Of a DNA stretch of 64,000 nucleotides, positions 12,621 through 24,335 are shown one piece after another. Numbering within the stretch: position 1 is the first letter of the stretch; each line of letters opens with the position of its first letter. Under the pieces are notes generated by a model. It saw only the letters and a list, made by a program, of their open reading frames with translations. It was not told where the DNA came from and searched no databases. Source of the DNA: Eremophila alpestris peregrina (taxonomy: Eukaryota; Chordata; Aves; Passeriformes; Alaudidae); the NCBI GenBank assembly GCA_009792885.1, contig WMCF01000014.1, positions 13,521,315-13,585,314 on the forward strand, written 5' to 3'. Made by a program: the position numbers and the translations under genes.

Positions 12621-12949
12621 GTGGTACTTCCAGTTCTATATGAGCTTTTAACAATTGAAGTATCCTCTTCCAGCTGTTGCAGTTAGGAGGATAAAAATAC
12701 AGCTTGTACATTGTTCAGCTCTTAGTTCTTTTATTTAAGCTGCATATTCATGGAGGGATTGCAATGTGACAAAATTGCTTAGAAACTCATGCCGTAGTGA
12801 ATTATGTCCAGTCAGTAATTACTGAAAGTCCACTGACTTAGTGCAAGGTGATTTCAAATTGACTTCAGTTCTTGCATTTAAAGGTAGAAAAATCCCAACT
12901 TTATAAGACTTCATATTCCGGCGCATAATTCCATTATTGAGATGAATTG

Positions 12950-13432
12950 AAAAAAGGTTTGGATTGGAAGGGATCATAAAGATCCAGCTCTAACAGTCCC
13001 CAACACTTCCCACTGGACTGGATTGTTCAGAGGCCATGCAGCCTGGCCTTGAGCACTTCCAGGGATGGGATATCCACAACTTTTCAGGGAAGTATGTTCC
13101 AGTGCTTCACCACCCTCAATGTAAAGAATTTCTTCCTAACACCTAATCTAAATCTGCCCTCTTTCAGTTGACCTTGCCTATCACTAATTGCCCTTGTAAA
13201 AATTCCCTCTCCAGTTGTCTTGTAGGCTCGCTTCAGGTACTGTAAGGTGTTGTGAGGTGTCCATGGGACCTTCTTGTCTCCAAGCTGAACAATCCCAACT
13301 CTCTTAGCCCATCCTCATAGATGAGGTGCTCCAGTCCCCTGGTCATCTTTGTAGACCTCCTCCAGGTATGGTCTCACAGGAGTGGAGAAGAGGGGAGAAT
13401 CACCTCCCTTGACCTGCTGGCCACAAATATTT
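12950..13432 (-). mobile_element. CR1 LINE, 3' terminal part
   Basis: Read on the minus strand this matches the familiar 3' end of avian CR1. It contains the block around 13020-13110 (Gln/Gly-rich 'single-copy' end region of ORF2 and 3' UTR) and the segment around 13330-13430 ending at the word for a CTGCTGG-containing motif. The 3' end is near 12955 with the GATCCCTTCCAA-type terminal motif on the minus strand. The usual short 8-bp terminal repeat is not clear. Many substitutions and no continuous frame show an old, inactive copy. It appears to belong to the same insertion as the reverse-transcriptase fragment immediately upstream on the minus strand, with an internal deletion at about 13425-13435. 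Confidence 0.88.
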
Positions 13433-13489
13433 TTCCTTTTTTAGACCTGGGGGTTATATTTCCCCTTTTTGCAACTTCTGGGAAAATTC
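13433..13489 (-). mobile_element. CR1 ORF2 fragment (reverse transcriptase), proximal part
   Basis: The minus-strand translation reads GNITPRSKKGKI, which matches the conserved CR1 reverse-transcriptase stretch of the type GNxTPxFKKGKK. The fragment abuts the CR1 3' end on one side, after an internal deletion of several hundred bases. On the other side it is cut by the LTR that starts at 13490. It is a pseudogene fragment with no coding capacity. Confidence 0.8.
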
Positions 13490-13991
13490 TGTCCTTGGTT
13501 TTGGCTTTCACAGAGTTAATTTTCTTCATAGTAGCTTGTATGAGGCTGTTTTGGAATTGGGCTTGAATCATTGTTGATAATATAGAGATGTTTTTGTTAT
13601 TGCTGAGCAGTGCTTACACAGAGCCAAGGCCTTTTCTGCCCCTCACACCAGCTCACCAGCAAGTAGGCAGGGGGGGCATAAGAAGTGGAGAGCTGACCAT
13701 AGAGATATTTCCTGTGACAATGTGCTCAGAAATTAAAAACAAGGTAAAGAAGGAAGTTGGAATGATGGCATTCTGACTTCCCTGGTAACCATAATTGATG
13801 ATGTAATCCTGCTTTCTGAGGATGACTGAACATCTGCCCTCTGCCCACAGGAAGCTCTCTTTCCTGATTAACTGCCTTTATCTCAATCCATGAATTTTCT
13901 CAGCCTTACCCTTCCAGTCTTCTCCCACACCATACAAAGTAAGCAATTGGCTGCATGGTGCTCAGTTGGCAGCTGTGGGTAAACCATGACA
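13490..13991 (+). mobile_element. Solo ERV LTR (avian ERVL-like family), inserted in CR1
   Basis: A roughly 502-bp solo LTR that begins TGTCCTTGGTTTTGGC and ends GTAAACCATGACA, so it has TG...CA termini. Inside are blocks I recognise from a common avian endogenous-retrovirus LTR: GAGTTAATTTTCTTCATAG near the start, the GTGCTTACACAGAGCCAAGG block at about 13610, and the ATCTCAATCCATGAATTTTC block near 13880. No gag, pol or env lies beside it, so it is the product of recombination between two LTRs. The flanks are both CR1 reverse transcriptase, and the CR1 reading resumes on the far side, so the LTR landed in an existing CR1. An exact 5-bp target duplication is not visible; decayed similar bases (GAAGTTC versus GAATTTTC on the minus strand) may be its remains. 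CpG sites are nearly gone, which fits an old insertion. Confidence 0.85.
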
Positions 13992-14165
13992 GAACTTCAC
14001 CAGTCTGCAACAAAATTACAAATATGATAGAATGGCTTAGTAACTTCATCTGTTACTTCCCTCAAGACCCTTGGATTTATCTTGTCAGGTCTCATGGACT
14101 TGTGCACAGTAAGGTTCCTTATAGGTGGACTTGAGTCTTATCTTTTCCTATGGTGGGCAGCACTT
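13992..14165 (-). mobile_element. CR1 ORF2 fragment (reverse transcriptase), distal part
   Basis: The minus strand reads IRNLTVHKSMRPDKINPRVL followed by REVTDEV, which matches the CR1 reverse-transcriptase motif of the form HKSMGPDxxxPRVLRE. A stop precedes this stretch and the frame is lost beyond it, so it is a dead copy. It continues logically into the fragment at 13433-13489 once the intervening LTR is ignored. Similarity fades near 14165, which I take as the 5' truncation point; CR1 copies are usually 5'-truncated. Confidence 0.85.
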
Positions 14166-17100
14166 ATCATGAAAACAGGATATAGATCTCAAGGTTAAGT
14201 GTTATTCCTCACAGGACAAGTCACTTTTGCTCAATATTTGCTCAGCTGAAAGATGTCTTTGTTTACTGCAGTATGGTATCTAGAAGGCACTGTTCTCATA
14301 CATCAAAGGAGATATGTCTGTGGAAAATGTTTTACTTCTTTGCTAAGAGAAGAAAAAAAATCCATATCCAAAAACCAGCCAACCAGAACTACTTCAATAA
14401 CTCAGTGGCTGAGCGTAGACAACTTAGAAGGAAATCGATGATAATCTCACTTCTGAAAACCTGACCTTGCTCACTGAAGCATAGCTAAATTGCATCAACC
14501 TCACCTAACCCAGTCATCCCTTTATATTTAACCTTATCAGTGGAATTAAGCAAATAGTTAAGGACAAAGATACACTTATTAGTCTTTCAATAAAGATGGT
14601 TATCTGCCCTTAGTGTAAAAAAGCTGCTTGTTTTATACCTGCTGCTACATATCCATGTACCCAGATGCTACACTGGGAACACATCTAAACTAGACTAGAA
14701 GTTGGCTGCTTGACATAGTAGTTCTCAATACTTCTTTTGCATTAAAAAAGGGGAAAGTATCTGCTAATTATTTTCAAGACATTGCAGAGGAACTGCAATA
14801 CCTTCATTGAACTCTTACACTGGAAAAAAAAAATACATCCCTTTAATTGTTCTGATGAAGTTTTACTTTTTTACTGTTATCTCTCTTGCTTTTTCTGCTT
14901 TAGAAAGGTCAGTATTTCCAAGTATTTAATTTGGCAATGCAAAGGTGAGTGTGGGGATGGGTGTCAAGGAGAAAGGCTCTCCAAAGCTCAGCTATTTCTC
15001 TGCATTGGCAAGGCATATATTTTGTGACTGCCTCCCCTTTGCCATACTATCCCTCCTCACTCCACCCAAACATATCCAAATTATGTCTCCTCTTTCTCCA
15101 ATAAGACATAAGTTCAAAAATCAGTCTCTATTTAGAAGTTAGCAGGTGAACAGCGCTGTGATTAAAATTGAGAGATTTAAGATGAAGTATCATGTCTCAA
15201 CAGGCTAGAAAAGCTTGGACATGCAATGACAGAATTCTGATATGAAAAGTTTAAACAGCAACTAACTAATTTTTTTATTTCATTACATTCAAGTTTGTTG
15301 CTGTTTTTCCTCACTGATATTCTTGATTTTTAGTTATTTAGCCTAAGAGCTATCCTTTTTACGTACCACCTAGTGAGATAATATAGGTGTCTACTGGGAT
15401 TTTTCATGGCTTGTTTATCTGATAAAGGCATCTAAACTCATGTGATCCAGAATCATTAATCAAACTGCTCTTTAGCCAGTGAGAACTCCAACCAGCACTC
15501 CTGCAACATTGTGGTGTGCAAGTGCACCTCATTTACAAAGAGTACAAAGCTGATCTCATTTTGAAAGAGAGGCATTGGCTCATGGAACCTCTTCCTGGCA
15601 ACAAATGAGGATCTTAGATGGACATCAGCTAAGAAGTACACAACAATAGTTGAGGCTTGACTTTTTTACTCATTTTCTTCAGATAACTATTCACAGTACT
15701 CTGTGAGAGGAAAAAACATATTTACTAGAGGGGAAGTATTTATGTAAGGAACACAAAAGAAATTTTCTTAATGAGTCTATCGATGCAGTCAAGCTAGTTT
15801 ATCACATCAAAAAACCCGGAGAGATGAGAGAGCTTCCTTCTCTGTAGCTAGCTGGGTTTCCCCGCTTAACACAACTGTTTTTCTAGTAATGTGCACTTTG
15901 CTTCTAATTGCAACAGAATGTTAAAGTGCAATGAACAGACAACTTACTCATCTCTTTTACTTTATCCTATATACTTTTATTTTAAAATGTTACTATATAT
16001 TATAAGTAGATCAGGTTATTTTACCACTCCTTTATTACACTTCTTCTCTGTTTTGAAGTTTCCTACTAAAATTACTGAAAGTCTCTGTCACAATTCATTT
16101 GATAGTCTATAGGTGTAGGAGTCACAATTATAGAACTGCAAACAAAATACAGGGTAGTAAATCAACCTCTTAAAATAAAGGAGAAAAGAAAGTGAATGCA
16201 AACATGATATAGATCGCTCTCTATACAAATTTATTTGCTATCTGTTTGGGAACAATTATGCAAAGTCATTCAGGCCCACTTTTCTTGTAAACTGCTGCTA
16301 AGATTTGAGCTGCCCATGGAGGCCGTTTGTGAAACTGCCCCTTCATCATTAAAAGTCCCAACATCCAGCTGTCATCCTACAAACATCTGAAACTTAATCA
16401 TAGTTTTTCATTTTGTCAAAAATTCCTGCTAGAAAAACAACAGATTTTTTTCATAAAGGGCAAAAAATAAAAAAAACCCACCATAAAAGCAAAACACTGC
16501 AAAACTGATTTTTCTGGTTTTGGTGGGGCAGGGGGAGGGGGGGTGTGGTTTAACACTCTGTAGCTAGTTTAAATAGAAGCTTGCAATGTCAGTCCAACTT
16601 GACATGGGATAATCACTTCCTCATCCTACAAATAGCATTTCCATCTTTTTCTGATTTATGGCCTTTTGTAACTTGTTCTACAGCAGTCATAGCATGCTAT
16701 GATCAAACTGGTTTTTACTAATTCTTTTCCAACAGCATAATATTACACAACAGCAACTTAATGAGTGCTCTATTATGTAAATCAATGGAATATTACATGT
16801 AATAGTAAAAAATAGTGTTAAAAAATAAACAACTGATATGAATGTTTCGTATTCACATGAAATATTTGTTTCATATTCCCTCACTCCCCTAGATCAATAC
16901 CTTTGCTAGGGTAATTATATATAAGTGTTAAGAGCTAAACAAAGTAATCAGTTTCAATTTTTTTTTTTTATTAGACATCCTATATTAGACACTTGCCTGC
17001 AAAAAAGCATTCTACTGGACACCTTTAAATAGATCAGCAAAGCTCAGCTGCAATGTTAAATATAAAGGGAAAAGATGAGAGCACAGGAGAGATGGTGGAA

Positions 17101-19000
17101 GCAGGTTGCCTGGGAGATGACTTACCTCAAAGCAGCCTAGAAAGAAGCACATGTCGGGGCTTGGGACCAGGGTGGAGGGGTGATGTCAGTCTTCATAGCC
17201 TTAGGCTTAGCTGATGTGTATTCATTTTGAAATTTAGCAGTTGCTGCTGTACAGGTTCATGACAAGTAAAACGTACCAAGTTCATACTTGACTCTTATAC
17301 TTCAGTTTGCTCTGCTCTGAGTTTCAATAGCATTAAAAACAAACCTTAGACTTGCTGCTGGATGAGCAGGAGTCATCTGGAAGCATGTTACATTTGGCTG
17401 GCCCCAGGAAACCTACCACAAGAGGTGAGGAAACTTAGGAGTACTTGCTGTAGCAACCTGCTATGGTTTACATTAAAAACATGGAATGTTCTAATAAAAC
17501 AACCAAGTACACAACAGCTTGATGGACTACAGAAATTCAAGTGTAACTCTGCCTTTATCTAACTCTCTCTTCATTTCTGTAGTAGAATATTAATCAATGA
17601 AATTGATTCTGAACAAGACTGCATAGCACCTGTTTTCAGCCTAAACATTGCTCCAGTTGAATCCATTTGTCTTTTTGCTCTCTTCATCCTGAAAGCTGCA
17701 CTCATCATTTTAAGATGAGAATAAAACACAGACTTCATTAATGTTTTTAAGGATAAATATTGTTCCTAGAGAGATTTTCACTGGAGCTCACTAAAGTCAG
17801 ATCTCAGCAGTGTATCATAAGATTAACAAAAGCAGGAGTAAATTCACCAATACATAGGCAAGGGTATAGTGCAAAGTCATTATATGCACAGGTAGAAATC
17901 CAAAGGCATGTCAGAAACACTGAATTTTATGCATAATTTAACAGTTTGGAGTCCTACACCATTTGACCTAATAAAACTGGTTTTATAGGGGAGGGGAGTA
18001 GAACATCAACTTTGCTAAACAGTCTTGATGGGAAAGGCAAACCTTAATTGCACATATATCAAGTTTGGAGTATGTTTCCTACCAATAAATCTAATGGTAT
18101 CATCCATAAAGGGAGTTGACACATTTTTCTTTGACATTTAAAGCAAAATGTTCCATGAAATTTGACTTTTTTGCAAAAGCCGTGAATTTTAACCTTAAAA
18201 GAGTAATTCATTTTATCAGAACTTGTAGAAATAAAGCAAAAGGTTACCAAAAACTAAAATAAAACAATTTTGTTTTAATTCAAGTTCAATTGTACATAAT
18301 GAAGACTTTTATTTTCGTTTTACACAAAACCCTCCAAAAATTCTTGTTTTTTCTGACCGTATTTCAATTGTGTACTATACTGCACATGACAAAGTTTATT
18401 AGAAGAGACATAGTATTTCTGATTATTAGACTGATGGAGAAGGGATTTTCTCAGACAGCGTTTCAAGCAGCAGCTGCATCAGAAAGATCACCTATTTTTC
18501 CCCGCCCTGTATGTAATCTGATTCAGTAACAGGGATTTTACTGCATAATAAACCCCTGTGTTTCAGGTATTTTCTTATTTTTCTGCTTTTATAACACAAT
18601 TGTAGGACTACAAAAACTATCTGCAGGTTGAAGCAGAATTAGGCAAATAGTTTCTGCCCCTGCATTTAAGTCCTTTGTTTTTGTACTTAGCAGTTGTGGA
18701 TGTCAAACACTTTGATAAATTTTACCAAAAAAAAATTGTAACACTTTGTTCTATTTCCCTTCAGAAAGAATGTTGTTTTTTTCATTGATTAAAAAAGAAA
18801 GTCATAATGTTAACAAGAGTAAAACAATTTTATTTCAAGGTCAACTGTTTGCCGCTGCATGACCTTAAAAGAAGTGGTCAATCCTTTGCACTGCCGTTGA
18901 CATGAGCTTAGAATTTGGAGGATGAGTGGCAATGTCTCAGCCAGGAAAACTTCTTGTCTTCCACTAAATAGAGCAGCAGTACTAGTACAGGACACTACAT
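14166..19000. other. Non-coding AT-rich unique DNA
   Basis: No gene is supported. Frames are all under 80 codons. The segment at 14229-14274 shares words with the LTR remnant at 44822-44859 and may be a fragment of an unrecognised repeat. A guanine-rich run at 16525-16543 is listed separately. Poly-T at about 16959-16969 and several A-runs are ordinary. Nothing else was identified. Confidence 0.55.
16525..16543 (+). other. Putative G-quadruplex motif
   Basis: Guanine runs of 4, 5 and 7 are separated by CA and A. The 7-run can supply two G3 stacks, so the canonical four-run pattern with short loops is met on the plus strand. Local flanks are AT-rich, making this G cluster stand out. Whether it folds or matters in the cell is unknown. 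Confidence 0.6.
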
Positions 19001-19076
19001 AACTGGGAACTTCAGGACTTTTTTCTCTGTCCTCTCTTGCTGCCATCCCTCCTGGTCATATCTGTGTTCATACCCA
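19001..19076 (+). repeat. Direct duplicate, copy A
   Basis: Starts AACTGGGAACTTCAGGAC and continues through TCTCTTGCTGCCATCCCTCC to TGTTCATACCCA. A second copy in the same orientation lies at 19793-19872, about 790 bases downstream, with only a few substitutions and short indels. The two flanking regions do not obviously match. This is either two copies of an uncharacterised interspersed repeat or a local duplication. Confidence 0.75.
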
Positions 19077-19792
19077 GCTCTTCCAAGATAGGCAGGTGGA
19101 GCCATTGGGGAAAAATCTTCCCCATTTCACATGGAAACCTGAGAAGTTATGCTGTCATGTCAAATAGCATACACTCTTAAAAAAAAGAAAAGGCAAGATG
19201 AAGGCTAACTTATCTGTGTTACTGAGATGTAACTAAATGGGACACATGCAAAATGTTATTTTAAAACAAGATACATCAAATTCCAAAACTGTGAGTACAT
19301 ATGTTTGCCACTTCACATGCCAGTATTCCATTCTTGAGGACAGTGAACGTATCATTTAAACCAATTCTTTTTTTCTAAGAGCATTTTGTATATATTTCTG
19401 TGCTGTACATATATTCCTATGCATAAGCTGTCTCTTCTACTGGGACAAAAAAAAATTATACTGCCACAACCAGTCAGCAATAGTCATAAAGAAAAGAAAG
19501 TATAGGGTTGCTTTTGCCTTGAAACTAATTGCAAGTGTAAAAAGAAGAGTAATCGCACTTAGAGATACAAACATTCTCCTGTGTGGCTGAATCGATGGGG
19601 TGCTTGCAATCAGAAAGCAGAAATCTTTGTGTATCAGCTGGTTTTCCGTAGGCAGAAGGAATAATCTGCCACTGTTCTGCAGCAGTGACAGTCTGTGGGG
19701 CCTTGGGGTCCTACACAGCACTGCCAGGGAGGAAGGCAAAGCCTGCTGTCACGTCTTTCGTGTTTCAGAGCAACAAAGGAAACTGAGTAACA
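19077..19792. other. Non-coding DNA between the two direct duplicates
   Basis: Unique AT-rich sequence. A 100-codon minus-strand frame (19437-19739) and a 117-codon plus-strand frame (19600-19953) overlap each other, have no recognisable domain, and the latter runs into the duplicate, so neither is called as a gene. Confidence 0.5.
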
Positions 19793-19872
19793 AACTGGGA
19801 ACTTCAGGACAATTTTCTCTCTTCTCTCTTGCTGCCATCCCTCCTCCCCGTCATATCTTTGTTCATACCCAC
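19793..19872 (+). repeat. Direct duplicate, copy B
   Basis: Second copy of the 19001-19076 sequence, in the same orientation. It shares AACTGGGAACTTCAGGAC, the TCTCTTGCTGCCATCCCTCC block and GTTCATACCCA, and carries a short C-rich insertion (CCCC at about 19856). See copy A for interpretation. Confidence 0.75.
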
Positions 19873-22800
19873 ATAACTCCAAAAACAAGGGAAAAGAAAA
19901 AAAAGCCCCAAACCCCACTTATCCAATCTACGCTTGCATTCAACATTTTATAAAACTCTGCTATCCACATGGCTCAGTATCTGACTGAGCTTGTGTTTCA
20001 GATGGTGCCTCCTATTGTTTCAAATATCTTACTCCAAAAAGGGGCTTAATTGCTTCTTCTGTTTATTTGAACAAAAAAGTAGCATCCCATCTGCATAGCA
20101 GATGCAACAGGACTGAACCCAACTTTTCAACAGTATTTTAAATGAAGTGCTTGTTTGCTGGTAGCTGACAGCCTGTAGCAGCAGACTCAGATTCTGGAAA
20201 GAGAAATTAAATAACTCAATTGCCCCCTGCCAATTACCCTCTGCAAAAGGGCACACAAAAGGGAGAACAACTAGCCCAATCCATCCTTAAACTACATGCA
20301 AATTCAAGATCTAATTAAGTGCATCAGTTTCCTGGTGTGGGTGTTTCCTTCATGTTCTTAGCTTGATTCTAAGCTAAACAACACTTCTAAATAGTCATTG
20401 CAACTCCATTGGTTTGCTTTTGCAGTAGATCATTTTGGAATAACTATTCTTAGGAAAGCTGTCTGTCTTTTCCTCTATATTTGTGTTCATAGATTGCAGC
20501 ATTATATAGACTGGCCAGTCTTTTGGGAGGGAATCTGAGTAGAAGAAAATATCTCCCTCCTGCAGCTTGTTCATAAAGAAGTATACATTTTCTGTGTCAA
20601 TTTATAATCAAAATCAAATACATTAGTGAAATATAGCTAGTCACCTTGGCAAATGACACTTTTCCCTGTGAAAAATTAAAATCCAAAAATGGGATTCTAG
20701 CGGAGCAACTGATTCTTATCTATCAGAAAAAATACAGAGCTTTCCAGATAAAAAATATTTTTTATTAACCCCTGGAGGTTATGATGCCATTTTCAATCAT
20801 AGAGAGTCATTTTCTAAGGAAAATTTCATCTTAACACTTTCTCTTTGGGGTTTCATGGCTCTTACAGATCAAACTACAGGATACTTGCTATAAAACTGAA
20901 CTTCAGGTATATACTGAGAAATGTGTGTGAGTGGCGGGGGGGGGTATTCCATAAATGCAGTCACACTTATGGCAATAAATAAATAACAGCATTCGGAGCT
21001 CACCTGTTCTTCCAAAACAAGAAAAAACCTCACCCTAACTGTGCCAATAGACAGACTTGTATATCATTTAGGATACCATTTCAGGACTCAAATACAGCAA
21101 ATAACGTTAGTACATGCTTTGTTAAGCAATTTCTGTTTAAATAAGCTAACCAGACCAGCCCCTCCTAACAGGCATGAAAGTCAAGGTTTTTTGAGTAGTC
21201 CAGGCTACTAAATGGAAACACACATTGAAATCATTTTATGCTTTGTCAACAGAAAAAAAAAAAATCAAAAGAAAAGGAAAAAAAGCATCATCTCAAACAC
21301 TCATGACAAATACAGTAAGCCGAAATCACAGCAGTCTTGCCATATAGATAAAATCTACCCTACTCTTACATTAGTGCTGCTAGATAGACTCTGCAGGGTT
21401 TGTACATTCCTCCTAAGTGCAAGTCCTGCTACTCAGGTGGCAGGAATACTGTTAATCAAATGTAACTCTCTAATTAGAATGTTGAGAAGAGACCATTTTT
21501 TGAGGAAGAATTTTGCCCCACTGAGGAACACTTTGCAAACACCTCTACTTTCCATGAAATTCCACCTTTTTTAATATTTCTAACAATTCTGGTTACAATC
21601 CCCTTGCACATTGGAATTCATCAAACCAAGAAAGTCTGGAGTTCTTTAGACAGAAGCTATAGTGAGAACAGAGTCTATTTTATTCCACATTTTTTATTGA
21701 CTTTTGATGACTTTTGATTTAAATTGATTTCCTAAAAATTACTTAACTCCTGTAATGCTGAATCAATTACCCTTAAGGATTGACATGATTCCTCAGCTTA
21801 GCATGCAGTTCGGCTGCTGGAGATGTTGCACCCTTTCTAACAGAGCTCCTTCACCACACAAATATCAGATTATTTTTATTGTGGTGGGAAAGAAAGAAAA
21901 GAAGGTCTTATTGACAATAAGCTTTCAATTTTGTACAGAAAGAGAAAGAGAGAGGAAAGTCAGAGGAAGATGTACACAAATTAATTTAGGGGTAGAAGAT
22001 GCTCACAAGGCCCCATCTCCCAACTCCCTTATAATCATAGAGCAGAGATCTATTCTTTAATTGGTTGCTCCAGAATCCACAGCCTCACCCAAGGTACAGT
22101 CACTTTAGCTCATGTTACTTGCCTGCAATTCAAGGCTGCAAATATCCACAGCACTGTCCCTGGAGTTTCAGCCCAGAATTTTCAGCTCTGCTTTCCCAAG
22201 TACTGAACAGCATAACGACTGTGATATTTGCTATTCTTACTGCACAAAAGAAAATAAAAATAAGTAGGAATTTCTCATCCTATCAAGGAGTCAGCTTCCT
22301 GTTTACATTTTACTTACTTTCCAGCTTCAGGTTTGATGCTTTCAAGTAACAGAGATACACAGGAAAATTATGTTGTCTGAAGTACTAGGGACTCTCTGAA
22401 GCTTGGTTTTGAGCCAGTATCTTAATTGCCTTTATAAAATATGATATCTAATTGCAAGAATATGGACTTGCTTATTGCCACAGCACACATCAGGGTTTTT
22501 GTTTCAATTTTATGGAAGCAAATTCCTTCCACTCTCACTCTGAAGGATACTAAAAGCAGCAGAAAGGTAGGATACTCAGTCTAGCAGTGACTTTTACTCA
22601 CTGAAGCCAGACACATACTCTTAAAGAAGTGCTGACAGTGATGGGAAAAGGCTATGTGAGAAGGACCTAGTCACTGCTTCTGAACATGATGTTCTTCCCC
22701 CTCTTCCCACCCAAATTAAGACTCCTTTCCAAACAGCAGGTGCTCAGGCCTATTTCTGGTTTTAAAATGTGAATGTTTCCAAGGCCACAGAGGTGCAAAA

Positions 22801-22997
22801 TATTTGGAAAAGGAGGCAAGTAGAGATTAGATATACACCTGTATGTAAATTAAGGAACTGGCTTGGGATGTGAAGCAACATCTGCTGGGTGAACTATTCA
22901 GTTTTGCTGTGTAACAACATTAGATCTGTCTGTACAAGCACAGAACCTCTCTCATCACTGTGATTGGATTGCACTATGGTTGTGTCCAAACTAGAAA

Positions 22998-23013
22998 AAC
23001 AATTGTTAATTAA
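22998..23013. promoter_or_regulatory. Candidate SOX palindrome overlapping a homeodomain site
   Basis: AACAATTGTT at 22998-23007 is a perfect 10-base palindrome made of two facing SOX-type ACAAT cores. It runs directly into TTAATTAA (23006-23013), a classic homeodomain core. The arrangement suggests a binding-site cluster, but short AT-rich motifs occur often by chance. Confidence 0.25.
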
Positions 23014-23278
23014 ATTAAAGAGAATACATGGTGTCAGAGTATTGTTCTACACTCATTCATCATGCAAACTCTGGACAAAGGTGCTCCAAACTGTTATAAA
23101 ACTTGTTGGAAGCCAGTGATGAATTCCCATGTCAGGATCTTAAGAGATATTTTCTGAACACCTGATCCTGGGGCACTAGCAATCATCTGTTGGTTCTTCA
23201 AATCCTGTCCTGAACCTTCCTCGGAAGGACTATTAAAAATTTATTTCTAAAATAAAGAATACCTCATTATTGCTTCCC

Positions 23279-23296
23279 TTTTTTTTTTTTTTTTTT
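23279..23296. repeat. Poly-T tract
   Basis: Eighteen consecutive T. No retroposon body or target duplication was recognised beside it. Confidence 0.9.
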
Positions 23297-24316
23297 AAAC
23301 AAACTATAAATCTACATGCAGCAGTAAGGGTTACTGCATTGTTTGCCTGCAGTGTTCAGTAGGGCTCTGCAAGTTTCATTACATGTTTTGAATAGTTATA
23401 TTTTGCTTTCTTATTGTATGTTCTGAATACATAATGGCTGACAAAGTAATTTTTCATTGCAATACTAGATTCATAAAGAACTCAGTCACCAGCTAGATGG
23501 GATGTCTTATGCACATAGAGAAGACAATGCAGATTTGCAATTTCATTTAAGTGTAAGCAGAGAAATGATAAAAAAATAGTGACCCCTATGCTAGCAGTAA
23601 TTAGTCAGTGAAAAAATACCAGGGACATGGAAGACATTTCATTTCCATATGACTTTATCATCTTGTAAATCTCATTTTGCAGTGCCAGGACAGAGGGAGC
23701 TTGTAGTTTGCTTTTGTGCAACAGCTCCAATACTTCCTTGTTAAGGTTCTATCATTTTGAATACAATTATAGAAGAAGAGAAACAGACCTAGCAGCTCCA
23801 CTAATTCTTCTCCCCCTTCTCTGAGCTCAGAAATAATTTGTCTTTTATTTGCCTTTTCCCCCTTAATGTTGGCCTCAAAGATGACCCCCACAAACCTTCA
23901 TGGCCAGGAAAGAAACCAAAACAAGACAAATAAAAAGTGGTGGGTTTTTTTTTCTTTAACTGATACACTGCTTCTGATACAAGTGCCCCAAACATAGCAT
24001 CTGAATTAGAATAAAATTATATCACGGTAAATTATGGCTAGATACTGTCTGTTATTATTAATAATAAAAATTAACAAGCTCTTCTGAAGACAAAAGTTAA
24101 ATGGATATGGAATAAGGAAAAGTAAAGGCTTCACCCAGTATCTTGAACATTTTACAAAATCTACCAGGATTTAGCTGAATAATCTCAAAGTATATTGTAC
24201 TTACATAATCACAATAAAAAGACAGCAACTATATATGGTTTTAAAAGTAAAAATATTACACAATAATAAAATATCACTATTTGAACTGTGACCCCTTGAT
24301 GGACACAATAATATTT

Positions 24317-24335
24317 GGGGGGGGGGGGAAAAAAA
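24317..24335 (+). repeat. G12-A7 homopolymer junction
   Basis: Twelve consecutive G followed directly by seven A. Such runs are unstable in replication and error-prone in sequencing, so the length given here should be treated with caution. Confidence 0.85.

Noticed and set aside
13374..13571. 65-codon minus-strand frame as a gene
   Set aside because: It mixes CR1 3' region, a CR1 reverse-transcriptase scrap and LTR sequence; it is a repeat junction.
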